64,000 nt of DNA from Pedobacter cryoconitis. Its GTDB lineage: Bacteria > Bacteroidota > Bacteroidia > Sphingobacteriales > Sphingobacteriaceae. The stretch lies in NCBI RefSeq assembly GCF_014207135.1, contig NZ_JACHCC010000002.1, forward strand, positions 1 to 64,000, read 5' to 3'. The first letter of the stretch is position 1. Each line of letters starts with the position of its first letter. Shown piece by piece: positions 43,102 through 52,655 of this stretch. A model generated the notes under the pieces. It made no database searches. It was not told where the DNA came from and saw only the letters and a list, made by a program, of their open reading frames with translations. The position numbers were made by a program, and so were the translations under genes.

Positions 43102-45282
43102 ATGAAGAAACTAATTGTACTCTTTGCAGTACTGTGTTTTGCTATATCAGCATATGCTCAAAATTCATATAAAGCGATCATTAAAGACGCGAAAACGAAT
43201 CATTTATTAACGGGAACTACAGTAAAAATAGCAGGTACTTCAATTGCTTCAACTTCTGGTGATGATGGGATCGTTACTTTAAGTAACATCCCGTCTGGAA
43301 AACAGATTATACAATTTAGCTATGTGGGTTTTAAAAATAGGGCAGATACTTTGAGTTTCCCTTTAGGACAGACTAGCCCAATGTTAATCTTGCTTGAAAC
43401 AGAAGAACAGGAGAAAGAACTGGGTGAGGTAGTGGTCTCCGCAACCAGGAGTACCAGAACAATAACTAATATTCCTACCCGGGTAGAGGTTATTGCAGGA
43501 GAGGAGCTCGATGAAAAAGGCAATATGAAACCAGGTGATATACGCATGATGCTCGCCGAAAGTACTGGTATTCAAACTCAGCAAACTTCTGCTACCAGTG
43601 GTAATTCAAGTATCCGGATACAAGGATTAGACGGGAAATACACACAAATTATACGTGATGGATTTCCACTGTATTCGGGCTTCTCAGGTGGTTTGGGATT
43701 ACTACAGATAGCTCCCTTAGACCTTCAGCAGGTAGAAGTTATTAAAGGGTCTTCGTCTACCTTGTATGGTGGGGGTGCAATAGCAGGTCTGGTAAATCTG
43801 GTATCTAAAAAACCAACTGCCGAACGTCAGCTTAATTTTCTTTTAAATGGGACTTCTGCATTAGGTCTTGATGCAAGTGGTTTTTATGCCGAAAAATTCA
43901 AAAAAGCAGGCTTGACTTTATACGCAGCGTATAATCATGGGACTGCATATGACCCATCAAATATTGGTTTGACTGCCATCCCAAAATTTAATCGCTTCAC
44001 CTTGAACCCGAAGCTGTTTGTTTATTTTGATGAGGGCACAACGCTCTCTGCAGGATTAAATACCACTATTGAAAGGCGGATAGGTGGGGACCTGCAGTAT
44101 ATAAGGGGGAACGGTAGTGCAGAACATTCCTATTTTGAAAAGAACAAAACAGGACGTTATAGTACGCAGGTTGAGTTAGCACATTGGTTAGATGATAAAG
44201 AAAAATTGATTTTTCGTAATTCGGTGAGTTATTATAACAGGAGTATCGGTCTTCCGGATTATCTTTTTTCTGGGGTTCAGCTCTCAACTTACTCTGAAGT
44301 CAATTATTCGCGCAAAGATGAAAGATCGGACTGGGTAATTGGAGCTAATTTACTTACTGATCATTTTAAGGAAGACAGGAACAGCAATTTTGCTTTGAGA
44401 AGCTACAGCTATAATACAATAGGGGCTTTTGTGCAAAATACATGGAATGCTTTAGAACAGCTAACCATTGAATCTGGTGTCAGGGGTGATTATCACAATG
44501 ATTATGGTTTCTTCTTTTTACCAAGAATCTCTGCACTTTTTAAGATTAATGAGCATTTCTCTACTCGTTTAGGTGGTGGGTTAGGTTATAAAGCACCAAG
44601 TGTATTTACCGAAGATGCCGAACGGATACAATTCCGTAATGTACTGCCGATAGATGTATCCAATACTAAAGCAGAGCGTTCTTACGGAGCAAATTACGAT
44701 GTCAACTATCGAACACAGTTTTTTGATGACCAGGTTGGTTTCAGCATAAATCAGATGTTCTTTTATACGCGTATTAATAATCCAATTCTGCTGGTTCCGA
44801 CAACAGGGAATAACCTGGCTTATATACAGCCAAATGGTGATCTTGATACTAAAGGAGCTGAAACCAATGTGAAAATTACTTATGCTGATTTTAAGCTGTT
44901 TATTGGCTATACCTTTGCGGATGTCAATCAACATACGGGCGAAAGCACTGTAGTTTACCCGTTAGTTTCCAGACACCGGTTAAATAATGTATTGATGTAT
45001 GAGATTGAGGATAAATGGAAAATTGGTGCAGAAGCGTATTATTTTAGTAAGCAGAGATTAAATGATGGCACAACTGGGAAAAGTTACTGGACTGCTGGTT
45101 TAATGGCCGAAAAACTATGGAAACACTTTTCTGTTTTTGTCAATTTTGAAAACCTGACAGACACCCGTCAAACTAAATTTGACACCATTTATACGGGATC
45201 AATTACGAACCCTGTTTTCAGGGATATCTACGCACCGGTTGATGGATTTGTTGTTAACGGAGGAATTAAATTAAAACTATAA
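43102..45282 (+). CDS. TonB-dependent receptor with carboxypeptidase-regulatory-like domain
   Basis: A 726-residue outer-membrane receptor. After the signal peptide (A-Y-A-Q) a carboxypeptidase-regulatory-like domain covers about residues 22-105, then the plug (V-V-V-S-A-T-R at the TonB box region, L-Y-G-G-G-A-I-A-G-L-V-N) and a 22-strand barrel ending in a hydrophobic residue. The size and the DUF6660 partner fit a CirA/FecA-like metal-complex transporter. Iron-chelate, copper or zinc are all possible. Confidence 0.88.
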   Translation: MKKLIVLFAVLCFAISAYAQNSYKAIIKDAKTNHLLTGTTVKIAGTSIASTSGDDGIVTLSNIPSGKQIIQFSYVGFKNRADTLSFPLGQTSPMLILLETEEQEKELGEVVVSATRSTRTITNIPTRVEVIAGEELDEKGNMKPGDIRMMLAESTGIQTQQTSATSGNSSIRIQGLDGKYTQIIRDGFPLYSGFSGGLGLLQIAPLDLQQVEVIKGSSSTLYGGGAIAGLVNLVSKKPTAERQLNFLLNGTSALGLDASGFYAEKFKKAGLTLYAAYNHGTAYDPSNIGLTAIPKFNRFTLNPKLFVYFDEGTTLSAGLNTTIERRIGGDLQYIRGNGSAEHSYFEKNKTGRYSTQVELAHWLDDKEKLIFRNSVSYYNRSIGLPDYLFSGVQLSTYSEVNYSRKDERSDWVIGANLLTDHFKEDRNSNFALRSYSYNTIGAFVQNTWNALEQLTIESGVRGDYHNDYGFFFLPRISALFKINEHFSTRLGGGLGYKAPSVFTEDAERIQFRNVLPIDVSNTKAERSYGANYDVNYRTQFFDDQVGFSINQMFFYTRINNPILLVPTTGNNLAYIQPNGDLDTKGAETNVKITYADFKLFIGYTFADVNQHTGESTVVYPLVSRHRLNNVLMYEIEDKWKIGAEAYYFSKQRLNDGTTGKSYWTAGLMAEKLWKHFSVFVNFENLTDTRQTKFDTIYTGSITNPVFRDIYAPVDGFVVNGGIKLKL

Positions 45283-45288
45283 TCAAAA

Positions 45289-45320
45289 AATCCTTAATGG
45301 TTGTAAAGCCATTAAGGATT
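45289..45320. terminator. Bidirectional terminator between receptor gene and metE
   Basis: AATCCTTAATGG (45289-45300) pairs with CCATTAAGGATT (45309-45320). On the minus strand it is followed by TTTTTTG, a good terminator for metE. Confidence 0.82.
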
Positions 45321-45345
45321 AAGTTAACCTTCTTTTTATATTAAG

Positions 45346-47646
45346 TTAGTTTGCACTAAGTTCTTTAGCTGCTGCAACCATTGCAATTAAAGCACTTTTA
45401 GTTTCCTCCCAATGGCGGGTTTTTAATCCGCAATCCGGGTTAACCCAAAGTTGATCGGCTGGGATTACTGCCTTGGCTTTCTGTAAAAGCCTGACCATTT
45501 CTTCTTTGGAAGGTACTCTTGGAGAATGGATGTCGTAAACACCTGGCCCGATTTCATTTGGATACTTGAAGTCTGCAAATGCATCTAGTAGTTCCATTTG
45601 TGAACGGGAGCATTCAATCGTGATCACATCTGCATCCATATCGGCAATATTCTGAATGATATCATTAAACTCCGAATAGCACATGTGTGTATGGATTTGT
45701 GTTTCGTCTTTTACGCCACTTGCTGAGATTTTAAACGCATCTACTGCCCATTGTAAGTAATTTGGCCAATCTGCTTTACGTAATGGAAGACCTTCACGAA
45801 TAGCGGGTTCGTCAATCTGAATGACTTTAATTCCTGCTTTTTCCAGATCCACTACTTCATCACGAATGGCTAATGCGATTTGATTGCAGGTAACAGAACG
45901 GGGCTGGTCATTGCGGACAAAAGACCATTGTAAAATAGTCACGGGCCCGGTTAACATTCCTTTTACCAGACTTTTGGTTAATGATTGAGCATATTCTGTC
46001 CAGTACACGGTCATTGCCTCAGGGCGATTGACATCTCCGTAAATAATAGGAGGTTTGACGCAACGACTTCCATAACTTTGAACCCAACCGTTTTTGGTAA
46101 AGGTGAAACCGTTCAACTGTTCGCCAAAGTATTCGACCATATCATTACGTTCAAATTCGCCATGAACTAATACGTCAATACCGATTTCTTCCTGCCAGCG
46201 GATAGTTTCTTCCGTTTCTTTTTTTAGCAGGTTATCGTATTCGGCAGGGCTAATTTCACCTTTTTTGAATTTCGATCTCCAGCTCCTTACTTCGTCAGTC
46301 TGTGGAAATGAACCTATGGTAGTTGTGGGGAATAAGGGTAGTTGTAAAACTTCTTGTTGTGCCTTTTTACGGATAGAGAAGGGGTTTTCTCTTTGCGAAT
46401 CTCGTGCAACGATAGAATTAACTCTTTGTTTGATCTGCTCGTTGTGAATAAGTCTGGAAGTTCTGCGGCTTGAAATAGCTTTTTTATTTTCTTCTAATTT
46501 CGCCAACACATTTGAGTCTGGGGTTTCAGATGCCAAAGTCTTCAAAAGAACTACTTCGTCAATTTTTTGTTTGGCAAAAGCCAGCCATTGCTTGATTTCA
46601 GGAGTTAAAGTCTTATCGTTGGTCTCTAAATCCAGGTCGCATGGTGAATGTAATAATGAACAGGAAGGTGCAATAAGCACCCGGTCGTTTCCTAGTTTGT
46701 CTGTAGCTTTTTTTATGATTGCCAATGACTGTTCGAAATCGTTTTTCCAGATGTTTCTTCCGTCTACTATACCCAATGACAGAACCAACTGATCGGGAAT
46801 AGCGTTTAGAACATCATCTAACTGCTCTGGACAACGTACCAGATCAATATGTAATGCATGGACAGGTAATGAGGTTGCTAAAGCTAAATTATCCTTTAGA
46901 CCTTCGAAATAGGTCGTTACTAAGACTTTTAGTTGCGGAAATTGTTTTTTGATCTCAGCATAAACATACTTGTAAGCTTCTTTGGCTTTTTCATTAATAT
47001 CCAAAGCTAAAAATGGCTCATCAAACTGTATCCATTGGGCTCCATGAGCTTTTAATTCGGTTAAAATCTGGATGTAAACTGGCAGTAATTTTTTAACTAA
47101 ATCTAATTTATCAAAACCATCTTCTTTTTCTTTTCCTAATAATAAGTAAGAGACTGGTCCTACGATGACAGGCTTGCTATTGATCCCTAATCGTTTTGCA
47201 CTTACAAACTCATTGATGATTTTGTTTGAGAACAATTTGAATTCCTGATCTCTGTAAAATTCAGGGACAATGTAATGGTAGTTTGTGTCCAGCCATTTGG
47301 TCATTTCCATTGCAGTAATGTCAAGGCCATCTTTCTGATAACCTCTTGCCATAGCAAAATATAAATCCATTTCATTGTTGGATTGTATAGCTACCTGATT
47401 ATAGCGTTTCGGGATAGCACCTACGGTTAGGGACACATCCAGAATCTGATCATAATAAGAAAAGTCGTTGGAAGGGATCAGCTCTATTCCTGCTTCTAAT
47501 TGTAGTTTCCAGTTTTGCTCGGAGATACTTTTGCCTTTATTTAAAAGGTCTGACTGTGAAATTTTGCCTGCCCAGTATTGTTCGCAGGCTTTTTTTAATT
47601 CTCTGTTGCTACCGATTCTCGGATAGCCAAGGTTGTGCGTTTGCAT
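45346..47646 (-). CDS. metE: Cobalamin-independent methionine synthase
   Basis: A 766-residue protein matching full-length MetE, which transfers the methyl group of methyltetrahydrofolate triglutamate to homocysteine. The start Q-T-H-N-L-G-Y-P-R-I-G, the middle T-T-I-G-S-F-P-Q-T, the zinc ligands H and C in I-H-T-H-M-C-Y-S-E-F and C in N-P-D-C-G-L-K-T-R, and the D-E-P segment for the substrate are all present. No B12 riboswitch is seen in its 235-bp leader. It is divergent from an Lrp-type regulator. Confidence 0.96.
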   Translation of the reverse strand: MQTHNLGYPRIGSNRELKKACEQYWAGKISQSDLLNKGKSISEQNWKLQLEAGIELIPSNDFSYYDQILDVSLTVGAIPKRYNQVAIQSNNEMDLYFAMARGYQKDGLDITAMEMTKWLDTNYHYIVPEFYRDQEFKLFSNKIINEFVSAKRLGINSKPVIVGPVSYLLLGKEKEDGFDKLDLVKKLLPVYIQILTELKAHGAQWIQFDEPFLALDINEKAKEAYKYVYAEIKKQFPQLKVLVTTYFEGLKDNLALATSLPVHALHIDLVRCPEQLDDVLNAIPDQLVLSLGIVDGRNIWKNDFEQSLAIIKKATDKLGNDRVLIAPSCSLLHSPCDLDLETNDKTLTPEIKQWLAFAKQKIDEVVLLKTLASETPDSNVLAKLEENKKAISSRRTSRLIHNEQIKQRVNSIVARDSQRENPFSIRKKAQQEVLQLPLFPTTTIGSFPQTDEVRSWRSKFKKGEISPAEYDNLLKKETEETIRWQEEIGIDVLVHGEFERNDMVEYFGEQLNGFTFTKNGWVQSYGSRCVKPPIIYGDVNRPEAMTVYWTEYAQSLTKSLVKGMLTGPVTILQWSFVRNDQPRSVTCNQIALAIRDEVVDLEKAGIKVIQIDEPAIREGLPLRKADWPNYLQWAVDAFKISASGVKDETQIHTHMCYSEFNDIIQNIADMDADVITIECSRSQMELLDAFADFKYPNEIGPGVYDIHSPRVPSKEEMVRLLQKAKAVIPADQLWVNPDCGLKTRHWEETKSALIAMVAAAKELSAN

Positions 47647-47795
47647 CTTTTTTCAACTTTTTAAATGGTTAATAATCATTGTAAAATGCTCTCGTTTATT
47701 TTTCAATACAGAAAGCTTTGCCTATTACAAGTCAGTTTTAAATTCTATGCAAATGTATATATGTAGATTTTATATCTTATTTTATAGTATTAAAT

Positions 47796-47841
47796 AAGCA
47801 TAAATAACTTTTTTAGTGTATCAAGTAAGCATATTATGCTT
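47796..47841. promoter_or_regulatory. Operator candidates between metE and the Lrp-like gene
   Basis: A perfect 15-bp palindrome AAGCATATTATGCTT lies at 47827-47841, and a half-site AAGCATA at 47796-47802, 31 bp (three helical turns) away. They lie about 155-195 bp from metE and 41-86 bp from the regulator gene. Lrp/AsnC proteins bind to several phased sites, so these are plausible targets. Confidence 0.5.
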
Positions 47842-47881
47842 TTAAGTTTCTATTTTTACACTCATTAAGGGAAAATATTCT

Positions 47882-48343
47882 ATGGAAGAATTAGATGAAA
47901 CAGATTTACTGCTATTAAAGATATTAGGCAACAATTCAAATTATACAATTAAGGAGCTTGCAGGTAAGGTAAGTTTATCTCCATCTCCCGTTTTTGAACG
48001 GGTGAAAAGGTTGGAAAGCAACGGATATATTAAAAAGTATATCGCTATACTGGATGCTGAAAAGTTTAACCAGGGATTCATCGTTTTTTGCAATATTAAG
48101 CTCAAGCAGCACGATAGAAAAATAGGGCATCAGTTTGTAGAGGATATCTTAAAGATCGATGAAGTGGTAGAGTGTTATAATATTTCGGGTGATTTTGATT
48201 TTATATTAAAGGTCTACGCTAAGGATATGAAACATTACCAGGATTTTGTTTTTAATAAGTTGGGGTCGGTTAAAAGTATAGGAAGTACACATAGTACTTT
48301 TGCCATGGCAGAGATCAAAAATTCTTATAATATTAGTTTTTAA
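47882..48343 (+). CDS. Lrp/AsnC-family regulator
   Basis: A 153-residue protein with an N-terminal HTH (L-D-E-T-D-L-L-L-L-K-I-L, then T-I-K-E-L-A-G-K-V-S-L-S-P-S-P-V-F-E-R-V-K-R-L) and a C-terminal RAM ligand-binding domain (V-V-E-C-Y-N-I-S-G-D-F-D-F-I-L-K-V). Divergent from metE, so a role in methionine or amino-acid response is likely; the effector is not certain. Confidence 0.92.
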   Translation: MEELDETDLLLLKILGNNSNYTIKELAGKVSLSPSPVFERVKRLESNGYIKKYIAILDAEKFNQGFIVFCNIKLKQHDRKIGHQFVEDILKIDEVVECYNISGDFDFILKVYAKDMKHYQDFVFNKLGSVKSIGSTHSTFAMAEIKNSYNISF

Positions 48344-48375
48344 TATTACACCCGGTATTATAGCCGGGTGTAATA
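48344..48375. terminator. Bidirectional terminator
   Basis: TTACACCCGG (48346-48355) pairs with CCGGGTGTAA (48364-48373), extended by TA/TA. It separates the regulator gene from the convergent thioesterase gene. Confidence 0.82.
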
Positions 48376-48383
48376 ACTGAATA

Positions 48384-48764
48384 TCAGATCTGAATCGGTT
48401 TGTTATCTTCGTCAATAGCTACCAGTGTAAAAGCACCACTGACCACTTTCTCCCTAAAATCTTCTCTCATTTTTTCTAAATAGACATCTACGTTTATTTC
48501 TATGCTTGTTCGGCCAATACGTTTGACACGTCCAACCAGTTCAACCAAAGTGCCAGCAGCAATGGGCTTGGTAAAGTCGATTTTACCGCTGCTCACCAAC
48601 ACAAAGTTTTTTCTGCTAAACCGTGTTGCTGTCATAAATGCGGTTTCGGTCATCATCATTAGTATTCTTCCACCAAACATTGTATTGTGGTGATTAGTGG
48701 TATCAGGAAATACTACTTTAAAAACATGCGTTTCAGATTGCTCTATTTTTTCTTCTATTGTCAT
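48384..48764 (-). CDS. Acyl-CoA thioesterase, hotdog fold (YciA/BACH-like)
   Basis: A 126-residue single-hotdog thioesterase. The N-H-H-N-T-M-F-G-G-R-I-L-M-M segment (catalytic D/N and H-N-T-L/M-F-G-G motif) and V-S-S-G-K-I-D-F are the acyl-CoA hydrolase hallmarks. It starts eight bases after the stop of prpD and is probably the last gene of the prp operon; hydrolysis of propionyl-CoA or other accumulated short acyl-CoAs would fit. Confidence 0.88.
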   Translation of the reverse strand: MTIEEKIEQSETHVFKVVFPDTTNHHNTMFGGRILMMMTETAFMTATRFSRKNFVLVSSGKIDFTKPIAAGTLVELVGRVKRIGRTSIEINVDVYLEKMREDFREKVVSGAFTLVAIDEDNKPIQI

Positions 48765-48772
48765 TTGATCAA

Positions 48773-50224
48773 TTAAATCACGAGTAAATCCATAAATTCA
48801 TCTACAGGTGTATTCACAAGTTTCCTGTAATCTAAAGTAGCGTTTAAAATAGCTTGCTGCTGTCTTTCAGGAAATTTTCTAGCCAGATTAATCCTGAACT
48901 TTTTCAAGAGTTCAGGAATTCCTTCTTCTCTTCTGCGCTGATGTCCGATAGGGTATTCTACCACTATTTCATCTAAAACACTTCCGTCCTTGAATTCTAC
49001 CGTTAATGCGTTGGCTATTGAACGTTTTGCCGGATCATGATAATCAGTGGTAAATTGCACATCTTCTACACACTCCATTTGAGCGCGCAATACATCGATC
49101 CTAGGATCTGAAGCAATATTATCTTCATAATCGGCAGCTGTCAGTCTTCCGTAAATCAAAGGAACAGCAATCATATATTGAATACAATGATCTCTGTCAG
49201 CAGGATTATTTAAGGCTCCTTTTTTGTCAATGATGCGAATGGCTGCTTCATGTGTACGAATAGTAATCTTCCTGATATCGTCTGTTGTTTTACCTGATGC
49301 TTTTAATTTTTTATGTAGTGTCATTGCTGCTTCCACAGCGGTTTGTGAATGGAATTCGGCAGGGAAGGAGATCTTGAATAGTACATTTTCCATAACATAA
49401 GAACTGTAATCACGCTGGAACTTAAATTCATTTCCTTTGAAAGAAACATCATAAAATCCCCAGGTTTTAGCAGTCAGTACAGATGGATATCCCATCTCTC
49501 CGGTTTTGGCAATTAAAGCCAAACGAACGGCACGGGAAGTGGCGTCCCCGGCTGCCCATGATTTACGGCTCCCGGTATTTGGGGAATGACGGTATGTTCT
49601 TAAGGATTGTCCGTCTACAAAAGCTAATGAAACAGCATTGATCAGCTCATCACGGGTCAGACCGATTAACTTACCAACTACAGCTGTAGAAGCTATTTTT
49701 ACTAAAATAACATGGTCTAAGCCTACTTTATTAAAGGAATTTTCTAATGCCAGTACGCCTTGAATTTCATGCGCTTTGATCATACCCTCCAGAACATCTT
49801 TCATCATTAATGCCGGTTTTCCATTTGCAACGGATGTTCTGGAAAGCCAATCTGCGGTAGCAAGAATACCACCCAGATTATCTGAAGGGTGTCCCCATTC
49901 TGCAGCGAGCCAGGTATCATTAAAATCCAGCCAGCGGATAATTGTACCGATATTGAATGCTGCCTGAATCGGATCTAACTGGAATTGTGTTCCGGGAACT
50001 TTTGCGCCATTGGGAACAATGGTTCCATGCACAACAGGGCCTAATAATTTGGTACATGCAGGATAAGTTAATGCTTCCAATCCGCATCCTAATGTATCCA
50101 GTAAACAATAGTGCGCGGTTTGCCATGCCAGATCGTTTTTCACTTCATAGTTTAAGACATAATCGACGATGTCTGTTAAAACTTTATCTGGTTGTGGTCT
50201 TTCATTAGAGATATGTGATGACAT
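48773..50224 (-). CDS. prpD: 2-methylcitrate dehydratase
   Basis: A 483-residue MmgE/PrpD-family protein. Segments such as [25 protein letters not shown], and [16 protein letters not shown] match PrpD, which dehydrates 2-methylcitrate to 2-methylaconitate in the methylcitrate cycle. It is iron-free. The third gene of the prpB-prpC-prpD operon, 38 bp after prpC. Confidence 0.93.
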   Translation of the reverse strand: MSSHISNERPQPDKVLTDIVDYVLNYEVKNDLAWQTAHYCLLDTLGCGLEALTYPACTKLLGPVVHGTIVPNGAKVPGTQFQLDPIQAAFNIGTIIRWLDFNDTWLAAEWGHPSDNLGGILATADWLSRTSVANGKPALMMKDVLEGMIKAHEIQGVLALENSFNKVGLDHVILVKIASTAVVGKLIGLTRDELINAVSLAFVDGQSLRTYRHSPNTGSRKSWAAGDATSRAVRLALIAKTGEMGYPSVLTAKTWGFYDVSFKGNEFKFQRDYSSYVMENVLFKISFPAEFHSQTAVEAAMTLHKKLKASGKTTDDIRKITIRTHEAAIRIIDKKGALNNPADRDHCIQYMIAVPLIYGRLTAADYEDNIASDPRIDVLRAQMECVEDVQFTTDYHDPAKRSIANALTVEFKDGSVLDEIVVEYPIGHQRRREEGIPELLKKFRINLARKFPERQQQAILNATLDYRKLVNTPVDEFMDLLVI

Positions 50225-50262
50225 TTTTTGATAATTGATTTTTTTGATGACTAATTAGTTGT

Positions 50263-51417
50263 TTAACGGTTTTCAAGTGTAACGAAGGCTCTGTTTTCCG
50301 GGCCAGTGTAGTTTGCGCTTGGACGGATGATTTTTCCATCTTGTCTCTGTTCTATAATGTGCGCACTCCATCCTGTAACTCTGGAAATAGCGAAAAGAGG
50401 TGTAAACATCAGGGTAGGTACACCCATCAGATGATAGGAAACTGCCGAGAACCAGTCGAGGTTCGGGAACATCTTCTTCTCGTCCCACATCAGGGTTTCC
50501 AAACGCTCCGCAACGTTATACAACAACATATCTCCGGCTTCCTCAGAGAGTTCTTTTGCGATCTTTTTAATCACTACATTTCTTGGGTCAGAAATGGTAT
50601 AAACAGGATGTCCAAAGCCAATGATTACTTCTTTATTGACTAATCGTTTGCGAATATCCTCTTCAGCTTCATCAGGTGAATTGTATCTGCTCTGAATATC
50701 ATATGCCACTTCATTTGCTCCGCCATGTTTAGGTCCACGCAGTGCACCTATAGCTCCGGTTATCGCTGAATAAATATCTGAACCGGTTCCGGCAATGACT
50801 CTGCTGGTAAAAGTAGAAGCGTTGAACTCGTGCTCTGCGTATAGGTTGAGCGATATCTGCATTGCTTTCACCCATGATTCGGGAGGTTTCCTTCCATGTA
50901 ACAGGTGCAAAAAGTGTCCACCAATGGAATCGTCATCTGTCTCAACTTCTATAGTTTTTCCGTTATGTGCATAATGATACCAGTATAATAATGCAGAGCT
51001 GAAACAGGCGAGTAATTTATCGGCAATATCTCTTGAACCTGAAACATTGTGATCATCTTTTTCCGGCTGTATACTACCAATTGCAGAAACAGTAGAACGC
51101 ATGACGTCCATCGGATGGGCAGCCGCAGGAATTTGTTGTAAAATATTTTTAACTGAATTGGGTAATCCTCTCAGTGACTTTAATTTGGTCTTATAATTTG
51201 TTAATTGAGATTTGGTCGGTAGGGAACCGTAGATAAGCAGATAGGCAACTTCTTCAAATTCGGCTTTTTCTGCCAGATCAAGGATATTATAACCTCTGTA
51301 ATGTAAATCATTACCACTCTTTCCTACACTGCATAAAGCTGTATTCCCTGCTGCAACACCTGAAAGTGCCACACTTTTTTTAGGCTTGAAGGCAGAGGTT
51401 TCCTGGATATCAGTCAT
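50263..51417 (-). CDS. prpC: 2-methylcitrate synthase / citrate synthase family
   Basis: A 384-residue type-II-like citrate synthase with the short length of PrpC. Catalytic segments: A-H-P-M-D-V-M-R, the H-G-G-A-N-E, and G-F-G-H-P-V-Y with the Asp of I-S-D-P-R. It condenses propionyl-CoA with oxaloacetate. The context between prpB and prpD fixes the assignment as methylcitrate synthase rather than the TCA enzyme. It overlaps the end of prpB by eight bases. Confidence 0.92.
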   Translation of the reverse strand: MTDIQETSAFKPKKSVALSGVAAGNTALCSVGKSGNDLHYRGYNILDLAEKAEFEEVAYLLIYGSLPTKSQLTNYKTKLKSLRGLPNSVKNILQQIPAAAHPMDVMRSTVSAIGSIQPEKDDHNVSGSRDIADKLLACFSSALLYWYHYAHNGKTIEVETDDDSIGGHFLHLLHGRKPPESWVKAMQISLNLYAEHEFNASTFTSRVIAGTGSDIYSAITGAIGALRGPKHGGANEVAYDIQSRYNSPDEAEEDIRKRLVNKEVIIGFGHPVYTISDPRNVVIKKIAKELSEEAGDMLLYNVAERLETLMWDEKKMFPNLDWFSAVSYHLMGVPTLMFTPLFAISRVTGWSAHIIEQRQDGKIIRPSANYTGPENRAFVTLENR

Positions 51418-52309
51418 TTTTGTTCTTTTTAAAAAGGTTATCTAATTTTTGCTCGTAGTCATGATAAGCTATGCTCTTGTAGAGTTCTTCTCTGGTCTGC
51501 ATGGTGTTCAGTACATTTTTTTGTGTACCGTCTTTGCGAATATGCTGATAGACATTCTCGGCTGCTTTATTGGCCGCACGAAATGCAGAAAGGGGATATA
51601 GGATCAACTCTACACCAGCATCACGAAGTTCATCGACTGTGTACATGGGTATCATTCCAAATTCGGTAATATTAGCCAATACAGGGATTCCTGTAGCATC
51701 GACAAACTTTTGGTAATAGGAGAGGTCAGATATTGCCTCTGCAAAGATAAAGTCGGCTCCGGCTTCTTTGTAGGCAACAGCTCTTTCCAGTGTTTTTTCC
51801 AGACCCTCAACGGCAAAAGCATCTGTTCTGGCACCAATCACAAAATGTTCATCCGTTCTGGCATCCGCGGCCGCTTTCAAACGGTCTGACATCTCTTCTT
51901 TACTTACAACTTCTTTACCAGGACGATGACCACAGCGTTTTGCACCAACCTGATCTTCGATGTGCAGTGCCGCAGCTCCTGCTTTAATCAATGATTTGAC
52001 GGTTCGGGAGACATTAAATGCAGAAGGACCAAAACCGGTATCTACGTCGACTAACAGAGGTAAATCACATACATTGGTGATGCGCTGAATATCAATCAGG
52101 ACATCTTCTAAAGTAGTTATTCCCAGATCTGGAATTCCCAATGACCCGGCGGCAACACCTCCTCCTGAAAGATAAATAGCATTGAATCCTGCCTGCTGTG
52201 CCAATAAAGCATGATTGGCATTGATAGCCCCTACAATTTGAAGAGGACTTTCTTTTTTTAAAGCCTGCCGGAATTTTAGCCCGGAGGATTTAAGGTTGTT
52301 TGTTTGCAT
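51410..52309 (-). CDS. prpB: 2-methylisocitrate lyase
   Basis: The frame is open back to 52561, but homologous sequence starts at the ATG at 52309 (MQTNNLKS), giving 299 residues, the normal size of PrpB. The isocitrate-lyase fold motifs are L-S-G-G-G-V, D-x-D-T-G-F-G, the catalytic K-R-C-G-H-R-P-G, and E-D-Q-V-G. It cleaves 2-methylisocitrate to pyruvate and succinate. The first gene of the operon and located 200 bp after the cobalamin aptamer. Confidence 0.93.
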   Translation of the reverse strand: MQTNNLKSSGLKFRQALKKESPLQIVGAINANHALLAQQAGFNAIYLSGGGVAAGSLGIPDLGITTLEDVLIDIQRITNVCDLPLLVDVDTGFGPSAFNVSRTVKSLIKAGAAALHIEDQVGAKRCGHRPGKEVVSKEEMSDRLKAAADARTDEHFVIGARTDAFAVEGLEKTLERAVAYKEAGADFIFAEAISDLSYYQKFVDATGIPVLANITEFGMIPMYTVDELRDAGVELILYPLSAFRAANKAAENVYQHIRKDGTQKNVLNTMQTREELYKSIAYHDYEQKLDNLFKKNKND

Positions 52310-52480
52310 TGTCAGTTTTTTTGAAAAATAAGTTTCGGTTAAAAATGTTCTTAGATTTTTAACACAATACCACTGAAGGAAGATTTTAAGAAAATAGAGA
52401 GGAATAGAAATACACAGAAACATCAGAACCTGAATATCAGGGGCATATTTTTCCATATAAAAATAAACACCTATGAGACT
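52310..52480 (-). other. Leader between riboswitch hairpin and prpB, open reading frame extension
   Basis: The prpB frame stays open upstream through this region up to 52561, coding for a hydrophobic stretch (for example [14 protein letters not shown]) without similarity to PrpB. It may be a chance extension in AT-rich sequence or a small upstream peptide. It is probably part of the 5' leader. Confidence 0.4.
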
Positions 52481-52501
52481 AAAAGCTTCGATCGCGAAAG
52501 C
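52481..52501 (-). terminator. Candidate intrinsic terminator of the riboswitch
   Basis: On the minus strand, CGAAAGC/GCTTCG complements form a stem (52501-52495 with 52490-52485, one bulged base, four-base loop), followed directly by TTTT (52484-52481). It starts about ten bases after the end of the aptamer, the place of an expression platform. The stem is short and the T-run of four is weak. Confidence 0.45.
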
Positions 52502-52510
52502 ATTGTCCAT

Positions 52511-52655
52511 TCGGAAGAGGCAGGTCTCCTGACTTGTAACAGTTCTCATCATCCTTCCCATTCTATCGATAGAACAGTGGATGTTTATGGATGAAAACCT
52601 TTTTTGTTACTTACAGTTGCGCGACAGTTCGTGATTTACACACGATTCCCTATTA
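52511..52655 (-). ncRNA. Cobalamin (B12) riboswitch aptamer
   Basis: Read on the minus strand, the conserved parts follow in order: GGGAATCGTGTGTAAATCACG (52650-52630), then GCGCAACTGTAA (52622-52611), CCACTG (52580-52575), GGGAAGGATGA (52560-52550), and AGTCAGGAGACCTGCC (52534-52519). These are the core elements of the B12-box family, including the C-A-A-C-T-G-T and the terminal C-A-G-G-A-x-A-C-C-T-G-C-C of P2/J6-3. Its position upstream of prpB on the same strand indicates that it controls the methylcitrate operon. An inverted repeat (52657-52665 with 52712-52720) lies just upstream, in the likely promoter. Confidence 0.93.

Noticed and set aside
47647..47881. B12 or SAM riboswitch in front of metE
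   Set aside because: None of the conserved cobalamin aptamer blocks, nor a recognisable SAM aptamer, is seen on the minus strand of this region.
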